Below are positions 1 to 4,976 of a stretch of DNA of 8,644 nt, one piece after another. Where the stretch lies: positions 1 through 8,644 of the forward strand of contig WFPR01000229.1 of the NCBI GenBank assembly GCA_015487455.1. Reading direction: 5' to 3'. Position 1 is the first letter of the stretch; each line of letters begins with the position of its first letter. Below the pieces are notes generated by a model. That model saw nothing but the letters and a program-made list of their open reading frames with translations. It ran no database searches and was not told the origin of the DNA. This stretch comes from Candidatus Bipolaricaulota bacterium. GTDB taxonomy: Bacteria; Bipolaricaulota; Bipolaricaulia; RBG-16-55-9. A program made the position numbers and the translations under genes.

Positions 1-528
1 CTGCTGACCCTCGGCCTCGGGATCGCGCTCGTGGCGGCCGCCGGGCTGGTCGCCTTCGGGCTGGCGATCGTCCTCGGGGCCAAAACCCCAAAGCCCCCTC
101 CCGCCCCAGCTTCAGCTCAGGCTCCAACGGACGACCCCCACGGGGCGCTTCACGGGGAGCTTCGCGTCGGCCCGCTTGCGATCGACGGGGTGGCCAAGGA
201 GGTCCGACTGAACGGGCATCCCGTCCGGCTCTCGCCCAAGGAGTTCGAGCTGCTGAGGCTGCTGGCCTCGCAGCCGGGGCGGGTCTTCTCCAGCCGCGAA
301 ATTTTGGAGCGCCTCTGGCCCGAGGGGCGCTTCGCCACCCCGAAGGACGTCAAGCAGTACGTCTACCTCCTGCGCCGCAAGCTGGAGCGCGACCCCAAGC
401 ATCCCGAGCTGATCGTCACCGTCAAGGGCTTCGGCTACAAGCTCGTCCCGCCGTCGCGGCCATCGCGGCCGTCGCGGGGAGTGCCGTCGAAGGCACAGCC
501 AACCGCGAAAGGGGAGGAACCGTCATGA
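1..528 (+). CDS. Membrane-anchored winged-helix (OmpR/Trans_reg_C type) regulator, 5' end outside window
   Basis: The frame is open from base 1 and ends with TGA at 526-528, so the true start may lie upstream; a GTG at 31 is the first possible start inside the window. The first ~27 visible residues are strongly hydrophobic (one membrane segment), followed by a Pro/Ala-rich linker. A DNA-binding winged helix of the response-regulator type then runs from about nt 166 to 465. Its family hallmarks include LSPKEFELLRLLASQPGRV, the recognition-helix region with YVYLLRRKLE, and the wing sequence VKGFGYKL. No receiver domain precedes it in the window. The tail carries three PSR repeats. The stop overlaps the next gene's ATG (ATGA), so the two are probably co-translated. 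For the domain to reach DNA it must face the cytoplasm, which implies an N-out topology or further membrane segments upstream. The domain call is secure; the ligand and targets are unknown. Confidence 0.8.
   Translation: MLTLGLGIALVAAAGLVAFGLAIVLGAKTPKPPPAPASAQAPTDDPHGALHGELRVGPLAIDGVAKEVRLNGHPVRLSPKEFELLRLLASQPGRVFSSREILERLWPEGRFATPKDVKQYVYLLRRKLERDPKHPELIVTVKGFGYKLVPPSRPSRPSRGVPSKAQPTAKGEEPS
451..477 (+). repeat. Three tandem 9-bp units encoding PSR-PSR-PSR
   Basis: CCGTCGCGG, CCATCGCGG and CCGTCGCGG follow each other directly, differing at one base in the middle copy. They encode three Pro-Ser-Arg triplets at the C-terminal end of the winged-helix protein, just after its DNA-binding domain. 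The 12-mer GCGGCCGTCGCG in this repeat recurs in the spacer between the methyltransferase and SDR genes (near 4965-4976). The repeat lies outside the folded domain and probably tolerates expansion. Confidence 0.8.
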
Positions 529-1205
529 GGCGTCGACGGAGCGCGCTGATCGTCGCTGCCCTTCTGCTGCTGAGCGGAGTCGGATCGGGGCTTGAGCTCG
601 AGACCTCGTCCTCGTCTTCATTTTCATCTTCATTGCCGCAAGCGCAAGCTCAAGACGGGGATGGGGCGCTTCAGGCCGTCTACGAGGAGGCAGAGGCCGC
701 GTTGGAGCAGCTCTCCCAGGCGATCACGCACACGCTCTTCGCCTGGAGCGCGCTCGCCCGCGGCGACACCCCCGGCGGGCTCGTGCACATCCACCAAGTG
801 CTGAACATCTTAGAAGGGCCGCAGGGCGAGCACTACGACCCGGCCTACGGGACGCCCGAGGAGGGGATCGGCGACGGCGTGGGGGTGCTCGGCCACGCGC
901 GGCGGCTGCTGGAGCGCCTGGAGCGCGCCGTCCAGGAGTGGGGGGACGGGGGCGACTACCGGGTCGCGGCGGAGAACGTGCTGCTGTTCACGCAGTGGGC
1001 CCGCGCGCGGGCGCTGAGCGCCCTGGAGCTGGCCCCGAAGGACGAGCCCGAGGCGGTGCTCGAGCTGCGCCGCGCCCAGGCGATGCTCATGGCCGCCCGC
1101 GGCTCCCGCGAGGAGGTCTGGCGCCCGACGGAGGGCGGGGTGCGCACGATCCTCGCCTGGCTCGAGACGATCCGACACTCAACCCCAAGGGGCGCGGGCC
1201 CTTGA
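525..1205 (+). CDS. Secreted helical protein of unknown function with a His-containing conserved-looking segment
   Basis: The 226-residue product starts with a classic signal peptide: four Arg (residues 2-5), then a hydrophobic core (about 7-19), with cleavage likely near residue 22 or after the AQAQ segment (~43). A Ser-rich low-complexity linker spans residues 28-36. The rest is mostly amphipathic helix, rich in Ala, Leu, Glu and Arg. The most distinctive segment is H88-x-H90-QVLNILEG...G-x-H103-Y-D-P, with further His at 69, 124 and 218. It resembles secreted helical proteins I recall from Chloroflexota-like bacteria, but I cannot name the family. The start is well supported by GGGGAGGA at 511-518, 6 nt before the ATG, and the ATG overlaps the upstream stop. 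Being paired with a membrane-linked regulator and followed by a cupredoxin, it may bind metal or act as an envelope sensor partner; that is inference. Confidence 0.75.
   Translation: MRRRRSALIVAALLLLSGVGSGLELETSSSSSFSSSLPQAQAQDGDGALQAVYEEAEAALEQLSQAITHTLFAWSALARGDTPGGLVHIHQVLNILEGPQGEHYDPAYGTPEEGIGDGVGVLGHARRLLERLERAVQEWGDGGDYRVAAENVLLFTQWARARALSALELAPKDEPEAVLELRRAQAMLMAARGSREEVWRPTEGGVRTILAWLETIRHSTPRGAGP
606..653 (+). repeat. Degenerate in-frame hexanucleotide repeat (Ser-rich then QAQAQ)
   Basis: Eight consecutive hexamers, each two codons, are visible: TCGTCC, TCGTCT, TCATTT, TCATCT, TCATTG, CCGCAA, GCGCAA and GCTCAA. They encode the Ser-rich linker and the following PQAQAQ of the secreted protein. 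The gradual change from one unit to the next suggests successive duplication and drift. The segment is much less GC-rich than its surroundings. Confidence 0.75.
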
Positions 1206-1267
1206 CCCCATAATGACGCAACGTTGACCCCGGCGCGATAGCCCCGAGACCCGCTCTGACGCTACGC

Positions 1268-1273
1268 TAGAAT
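1268..1273 (+). promoter_or_regulatory. Candidate -10 box (TAGAAT) for the cupredoxin gene
   Basis: TAGAAT differs from the bacterial consensus TATAAT at one base. It lies 41 nt before the cupredoxin ATG, leaving room for a leader of about 30-35 nt containing the ribosome site. No convincing -35 hexamer is seen 16-18 nt upstream; TTGACC occurs at 1202 and 1224 but at the wrong distance. The call rests on the hexamer and its position only. Confidence 0.3.
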
Positions 1274-1278
1274 CCTCA

Positions 1279-1302
1279 ACCAAAACCAAACGCAAACGCA
1301 AA
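1279..1302 (+). repeat. Paired hexamer duplications in the cupredoxin leader
   Basis: ACCAAA is present twice in tandem (1279-1290), followed at once by CGCAAA twice in tandem (1291-1302), which runs into the ribosome site GGAGG at 1303-1307. This A-rich, G-poor stretch would keep the ribosome site unstructured in an otherwise GC-rich transcript. The same design appears before the SDR gene (4919-4963). Confidence 0.8.
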
Positions 1303-1314
1303 GGAGGCGAGAGC

Positions 1315-1809
1315 ATGATCATGGGCAAGAGCCCGCGAGCCGGTTGGGCGTTGGTGCTCGTCGCGCTGGCGGTCGGGGTGGGGCTCCCGGTGGCCGTGTG
1401 GGCGCCGTATCATCAGCCCCCGCCGCCTCCCCCCGAGCAGGAGCCCGAAGCCCAGGTCGTCACGATCGAGCTGGGGAACTTCTACTTCGAGGGGCCCGTG
1501 GGGCGCTCCGACTCCGCCGACGAGCCCAAGGTCGTCGTGCGGCTGAAGAACGGCCAGCGCTACAAGCTCGTCTTCGAGAACACGACGGGGACGCCCCATC
1601 AGGTCATCAGCCCGCTCTTCGCCGCGCCCGAGGAGAGGGTGTTCACCGTCGGCCCGAACGGCAAGGTCGAGCTCGAGATCACGCCCAAGTTCCTCACCGT
1701 GGAGGACGGCCCCTCGCTGCTCTTCGATCTAAGCTGCCACGTGGGCCACGGCAGCGACTTCGACCACTTCAAGCAGGGGATGCGCGCGCTGATCGAGGTC
1801 GTGCCTTAA
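1315..1809 (+). CDS. Membrane-anchored or secreted cupredoxin (type 1 copper protein)
   Basis: The 164-residue product has an N-terminal hydrophobic segment (residues ~11-30), a linker with six consecutive prolines (35-40), then a single plastocyanin-like beta-barrel (about 46-164). The expected copper ligands are all visible in family order: H95 in TPHQV, C141 in LSCHVGH, H145, and M156 in QGM. The C-x3-H-x10-M loop is longer than in plastocyanin. Such proteins carry electrons or hold copper outside the cytoplasmic membrane. The first ATG (1315) is preferred because AAAGGAGG ends 7 nt before it; a second ATG at 1321 is possible. It has its own 109-nt upstream gap with a -10-like box, so it may be transcribed independently of the two genes before it. 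Electron-transfer partners are not in the window. Confidence 0.85.
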   Translation: MIMGKSPRAGWALVLVALAVGVGLPVAVWAPYHQPPPPPPEQEPEAQVVTIELGNFYFEGPVGRSDSADEPKVVVRLKNGQRYKLVFENTTGTPHQVISPLFAAPEERVFTVGPNGKVELEITPKFLTVEDGPSLLFDLSCHVGHGSDFDHFKQGMRALIEVVP

Positions 1810-1832
1810 GCCATTGCACGGTCAGCTTAAGG
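1804..1832. terminator. Inverted repeat between convergent genes, possible bidirectional terminator
   Basis: CCTTAAG (1804-1810) and CTTAAGG (1826-1832) can form a 7-bp stem with a 15-nt loop. The left arm contains the TAA stop of the cupredoxin gene, and the right arm contains the TAA stop of the convergent CADD-like gene. No run of T follows on either strand, and the stem is AT-rich, so a classic intrinsic terminator is doubtful. Only 17 bp separate the two stop codons. Confidence 0.3.
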
Positions 1833-2429
1833 GCAGGGGCCCCGGGCGGTTCGCTCGTACACGTCCGTGAGCGCCCCCCAGAGGGCCTGAGCCGTCTGGG
1901 CGCAGCTGTCGAGGGCGCGGGCCTGGGCCTCGGGCGGGAGGGCTTCGAGGCGCCGGGCCAGCGCCTCGGCTTCCTGCTCGTTGTGGCTGTGGGCCTTGAA
2001 GTACTCGTGGGCGTCCTCGGGCAGATCATAAAACTGCTGAAGGCCCTCGAGCTTGGCGCGGCTGGTGGCGGGCTGCTGCGCCTCAAAGGCGTATAAAGCG
2101 CCCAAGGCCGTCTCGGGCCGGGCGAAGTGGCGCCGCGCTTGCTCGAGGAGCGCCCGCACCTTGGGCAGCTCGGCCTCGCCCACCTCGGTGCCCAGCGCGC
2201 GGGCGAAGGCCCGCCACAGCTCGAGGTGGTCCTCCTCCTCGCGGGCGGTCGCCTCCTCCCCCAAGGCCCGCCAGCCCGCGGGCAGCTGGGCGATCCACGC
2301 GCCGTACTCCCGGGCGTAGACCCGCAGCGCCTCCAAGGGTAGATCTCCCGCGCTCCAGGCCCGATAGAACGGGTGCTTCAGCAGGTGCCAGCGCTCCACG
2401 ACTTGGTCCAGCCGCTCACGACCCGTCAT
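1827..2429 (-). CDS. CADD/TenA-PqqC-like haem-oxygenase-fold enzyme with altered metal site
   Basis: The 200-residue all-helical product matches the CADD family (chlamydial protein associating with death domains; pABA-forming, self-sacrificing metalloenzymes) nearly end to end. It has LLKHPFYRAWSAGDL, DHLELW, a YAFEAQQP helix, EYFKAHSH and a C-terminal helix with Q-x-LWGALTD. Y22 aligns with the chlamydial Tyr27 that is consumed to make p-aminobenzoate. H68, E116 and H147 align with metal ligands H88, E142 and H174. However, E151 stands where Asp178 is expected and A154 where His181 is expected, by my eye alignment from memory. The start at 2429 is chosen because GGGGGAGGG lies just upstream on the minus strand. 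It follows rtcA by 68 nt and is the last gene of the minus-strand run. Family call good; the substrate, and whether it makes pABA, are uncertain. Confidence 0.8.
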   Translation of the reverse strand: MTGRERLDQVVERWHLLKHPFYRAWSAGDLPLEALRVYAREYGAWIAQLPAGWRALGEEATAREEEDHLELWRAFARALGTEVGEAELPKVRALLEQARRHFARPETALGALYAFEAQQPATSRAKLEGLQQFYDLPEDAHEYFKAHSHNEQEAEALARRLEALPPEAQARALDSCAQTAQALWGALTDVYERTARGPCP

Positions 2430-2497
2430 GCTCCCTCCCCCTTCCCTCCGTGTTGCGGTTGAGGCTGGGCGCATTGTGGACGCCCGAAAGCGGAGCT

Positions 2498-3532
2498 TCA
2501 ACTCTCAAACGCGATCCGTGTGCTCTCGACGCGGGGCGTCCGGCCCGTCAGCCGCTCGACGACCTCCAAGTTAATTCGAACGTGGTCCGTCAGCTCGCGG
2601 CAGCGGAACGAGCCGCCGTACAGCGCGACGAAGGGGATGATCTGATCGGCCATGTGGACGTCGAGCGTGGCATTTGAGCGGATTTCGGCGAGGAGTTGCT
2701 CGGCGGCCCGCCGCCCCACGATCTCAGCCCGGACGCCCCGCTCCCCCAGCGCGTCCGCCCCTAGAATCGTGCGCTCGAACTTGGCCCAGAGCACGATCGC
2801 CGAGCCCAGGGAAGCCGTCTCCACGTAGCGCGTCTCTATGTGGACGCCCACGCCCACGTCCGCGTCGAGGTTCCCCAGGGCTTCGAGGGCCGCCCGGGCC
2901 TGCCGCTCGGCAACCTTCGCGTCTTTTAGCCCTAGAGCCGCCACGGAGAGGCCCTGCACGCTCTCGAGCCGTCCGCGCTCCTCAAGGACGAGAGGCCCCT
3001 TCAGCTGGGGGCGGTAGAAGACGGCCCGCACCCGCGCCCCGCCCTTGGGGTAGAAGCCCTCGCGCTCCACGAAGACCTGGGCGGGGTAGCCGAAGCGGGC
3101 CAGCAGCGCGAAGTTGACGTGCTGCAGATAGGGCAGCGGCGGCGCCCACTTCCCGAACGTCCCGCCGCCGTCCACGAACACCTCCACGTCGTGCTCCGCG
3201 GCGAGGCACGCGATCTGCAGCGGCTGGAGCACCAGCCCGACGGCCCCCGCCGTGGGCACCTCCGCCCTGAGCTTGGGCTTGTTGATGCGTTTCGGGACGA
3301 AGAGCACCTCCCGGGAGCCGAGCTTGGCGCCCTCAACTTGAGCGTCGCAGAGCTGGGCCGTGGCCAAAAGCCCCGCGAGATGCTGGGCCTTGAGCCCCGG
3401 GTCCTTGCGGGCCCCCCGGATGTTGACGACGCGGACGGGCTTCTGTAGCGCGACGGCCAGCCCGATGGCCACCCTCAGCACCGAGCCGCCGCCCTCCGCC
3501 CCGTCGACGGTGACGATCTCACCCCTGCTCAT
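2498..3532 (-). CDS. rtcA: RNA 3'-terminal phosphate cyclase
   Basis: The 344-residue product has family length. RtcA uses ATP to turn an RNA 3'-phosphate into a 2',3'-cyclic phosphate through a covalent AMP-histidine intermediate. Visible family features are VDGAEGGGSVLR (residues 9-20), NIRGARKDPGL-x-x-QHLAGL (37-55), and YPKGGARV mid-protein. The C-terminal motif VHMADQIIPFVALYGG contains H293, which matches the AMP-accepting His (His309 in E. coli). The N-terminal glycine motif is two residues shorter than the usual DG-x-x-GEGGGQ-x-LR, with Ser in place of Gln. The start at 3532 is preferred over upstream ATGs because the protein's conserved part begins there and the ATG overlaps the antitoxin stop (ATGA). 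No ribosome site is obvious, so translational coupling is likely. There is no rtcB or rtcR in the window. Confidence 0.9.
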   Translation of the reverse strand: MSRGEIVTVDGAEGGGSVLRVAIGLAVALQKPVRVVNIRGARKDPGLKAQHLAGLLATAQLCDAQVEGAKLGSREVLFVPKRINKPKLRAEVPTAGAVGLVLQPLQIACLAAEHDVEVFVDGGGTFGKWAPPLPYLQHVNFALLARFGYPAQVFVEREGFYPKGGARVRAVFYRPQLKGPLVLEERGRLESVQGLSVAALGLKDAKVAERQARAALEALGNLDADVGVGVHIETRYVETASLGSAIVLWAKFERTILGADALGERGVRAEIVGRRAAEQLLAEIRSNATLDVHMADQIIPFVALYGGSFRCRELTDHVRINLEVVERLTGRTPRVESTRIAFES

Positions 3533-3843
3533 GGCTCGTTCGTTTTTTGTTTCTGACGCTCGGCCAGCTCGTGACGCAGGCGCTCGAGCACCCACATGCG
3601 CGCCAACGCCGTAGGGGTCAACCCCTTCTCCCGGGCCAACACTTTAAGCAGCTCAAGAGCTTCTCCCGCGATTCGCAGGGATAGGACCCGCTTCGGTCGG
3701 CGCTCGAACACGGGTTCCTTCACCCGCTCGAACGCCTCCCAGAACTCCGTCACGGAGTGCTCCTCCCAAAAGCGGGCGAACTCCTCATCGCTCATCGCGT
3801 CAAAGTCGACCTTTGCCCTTTGCGATGCCCGTTTCGCGCTCAT
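3529..3843 (-). CDS. CopG/ribbon-helix-helix antitoxin, partner of the BrnT-type toxin remnant
   Basis: The 104-residue product has an acidic/aromatic N-terminal part (FARFWEEHSVTEFWEAF, residues 22-38) typical of CopG-type antitoxins that wrap their toxin. A ribbon-helix-helix DNA-binding domain follows: strand KRVLSLRI (51-58), helix 1 about 60-73, turn GLTP (74-77), helix 2 about 78-96. Such proteins neutralise the toxin and repress their own operon. The ATG overlaps the stop of the reconstructed toxin frame (ATGA), and its own stop overlaps the rtcA start, giving the usual toxin-then-antitoxin order of brnTA modules. An exact 7-bp duplication lies inside the gene at 3810-3823 without breaking the frame. 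The antitoxin appears intact although the toxin is not, so it may now act only as a regulator, for example of rtcA; that last point is inference. Confidence 0.75.
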   Translation of the reverse strand: MSAKRASQRAKVDFDAMSDEEFARFWEEHSVTEFWEAFERVKEPVFERRPKRVLSLRIAGEALELLKVLAREKGLTPTALARMWVLERLRHELAERQKQKTNEP

Positions 3844-4074
3844 AGCGTTCGTTCGGCGCGCGTCATGTCCCGCGCCGTCAGCACTCTACCCCGATGCGCC
3901 CCCGTTTTCACGAGAACGACGAGCAGATAACGACCTGCGGCCGTAGCGCCTTCGACTCAAAGCACGCTTCTTCCACTCTTCCACTTCCTGCACCGTGACG
4001 TTGTGGCGCGCGATGTGCCGGACGTTGCGTTCGTCCCACTCCAGCTCGTGGATGCGCAGGCGGCGTGGAGCCAT
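3840..4074 (-). pseudogene. brnT: BrnT-family ribonuclease toxin, broken by an 8-bp duplication and a second frameshift
   Basis: Three frames on the minus strand together make one BrnT-like protein. Frame 1 from the ATG at 4074 gives 33 residues including IHELEWDERNVRHIARHNVT and QEVEE, a typical BrnT N-terminus. Removing one copy of the duplicated GTGGAAGA (3969-3984) restores VEEACFESKAL. A second shift between about 3936 and 3957 leads to GRYLLVVLVKTGAHRG then VLTARDMTRAERTL, a typical BrnT C-terminus, ending at 3840 in an ATGA overlap with the antitoxin. Reconstructed length is about 75 residues, near family size. As read, frame 1 continues into Arg/Ser-rich nonsense and stops at 3886-3888. 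BrnT toxins are RelE-fold RNases that stop translation. The gene starts 34 nt after the SDR stop with no clear ribosome site. Sequencing error could explain a one-base shift but hardly an exact 8-bp duplication. Confidence 0.8.
3969..3984 (-). repeat. Exact 8-bp tandem duplication that disrupts brnT
   Basis: On the minus strand GTGGAAGA occurs twice without spacing. Deleting one copy restores the BrnT reading frame from VEE into ACFE, showing that the extra copy is the derived state. It resembles the other 5-9 bp tandem duplications in this window. Confidence 0.85.
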
Positions 4075-4108
4075 TTGACTCGAAGTGAAGTGGAGTAAGA
4101 AGCGAGGG

Positions 4109-4900
4109 TCAAAGCACGAACTTGACCATCCCGCCGTCGACCTGCAGGGCGACGCCCGTAAGAAAGCTTGCCCGCTCCGAGGCCAAGAACGCCACGACGT
4201 CGGCCAGCTCCTGGGGCTGCCCCAAGCGCCCCATGGGGATCTCGCGCGTCCAGGCGGCGCGGGCCTCCTCCACGCTCAGGCCCTTTAGCTGAGCTTGAGC
4301 TTGGATGAGCTGCTCCAGGCGCTCGGTGGCGATCGGGCCGGGGCAGACGGCGTTCACCGTGATGTTGTGGGGAGCCAGCTCGCGGGCGAGATGCTTGGAA
4401 AGCCCGATCACGGCCAGCCGCAGCGCGTTCGAGAGCAGCAGGGTGTCGAGGGGCTGCTTGACGCTCACCGACGTGATGTGCACGATCCGGCCCCACTTTT
4501 GTTTTTGCATGTGGGGGACCGCCTCGCGGCACAGCCGCACCGCGCTCATCACCGTAAGCTGAAAGGCCGCCTCCCACTGCGCGTCGCTCACGTCGAAGAA
4601 GTTCCCGGGCGGCGGCCCGCCCGCGTTCGTCACGAGGACGTCCAAGCGCCCGAAGCGCTCGACGGTCCGCGCGATGAAGCGCTTGGGGCCTTCGGGCGTG
4701 GCGACGTCGGCGGGGACGGCCAGCACCTCCGCGCCCGTCCGCCCTTGAATCTCCTGAGCCGTCCGCTCCAGCGCGTCGGGGGAGCGGGCGCAGATCGCGA
4801 CGCTCGCGCCCTCCCGGGCCAAGCGCTCGGCGATCGCGCGGCCCAGCCCCTTGCTGGCCGCGGCCACGGCGGCCACCCGACCCTTAAGCTCTAAGTCCAT
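4109..4900 (-). CDS. Short-chain dehydrogenase/reductase-like protein lacking the YxxxK motif
   Basis: The 263-residue product has the complete SDR Rossmann fold. It shows a glycine-rich cofactor loop AAASKGLG (13-20), an ADV loop (64-66), TNAGG (91-95), an active-site Ser around 144-146 (HITSVS), and the C-terminal PGPIATE and LQVDGG segments. The catalytic Tyr-x-x-x-Lys is missing: the aligned positions are S157 and R161 in LSNALR. This pattern belongs to the 3-ketoacyl-ACP-reductase-like subgroup known to deviate from both the cofactor motif and the catalytic tetrad, so the reaction is unknown. The start at 4900 is set by AAGGAGG ending 9 nt upstream on the minus strand; longer readings would run through the tandem-repeat leader. 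It lies 76 nt after the methyltransferase gene and 34 nt before brnT, in one apparent transcript. Confidence 0.85.
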   Translation of the reverse strand: MDLELKGRVAAVAAASKGLGRAIAERLAREGASVAICARSPDALERTAQEIQGRTGAEVLAVPADVATPEGPKRFIARTVERFGRLDVLVTNAGGPPPGNFFDVSDAQWEAAFQLTVMSAVRLCREAVPHMQKQKWGRIVHITSVSVKQPLDTLLLSNALRLAVIGLSKHLARELAPHNITVNAVCPGPIATERLEQLIQAQAQLKGLSVEEARAAWTREIPMGRLGQPQELADVVAFLASERASFLTGVALQVDGGMVKFVL

Positions 4901-4918
4901 CGCTTCTCGCCTCCTTTT

Positions 4919-4963
4919 GTCCTTTGTCCTTTTACGCCTTACGCCGTTCGCTTTGTTCGCTTT
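4919..4963 (-). repeat. Three different tandem duplications stacked back to back in the SDR leader
   Basis: Read on the minus strand: AAAGCGAAC twice (4963-4946), GGCGTAA twice (4945-4932), then AAAGGAC twice (4932-4919), running into AAAAGGAGG, the SDR ribosome site. All copies are exact. They fill most of the 76-nt gap between the methyltransferase stop and the SDR start. The A-rich, GC-poor composition may keep the ribosome site single-stranded. Confidence 0.85.
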
Positions 4964-4976
4964 CGCGGCCGTCGCG

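Noticed and set aside
606..653. Short repeats considered as a CRISPR or phase-variable tract
   Set aside because: Units are 6 bp, degenerate and in frame, with no spacers; hexamer changes would not shift the frame, so classic phase variation is not supported.
1344..2096. 250-codon plus-strand frame running through the cupredoxin and past its stop
   Set aside because: It is out of frame with the copper-ligand protein and continues antisense into the CADD-like gene; Arg/Gly-rich and motif-free.
3533..3595. Upstream ATG extending RtcA by 21 residues
   Set aside because: The extension overlaps the antitoxin deeply and has no family similarity; conserved sequence and ATGA coupling favour 3532.
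4964..4976. Palindrome-like GCGGCCGTCGCG near the methyltransferase end considered as a terminator or att site
   Set aside because: No clean stem with a T-run and no flanking integrase or repeat of useful length; it is better seen as part of the repeat-rich spacer.
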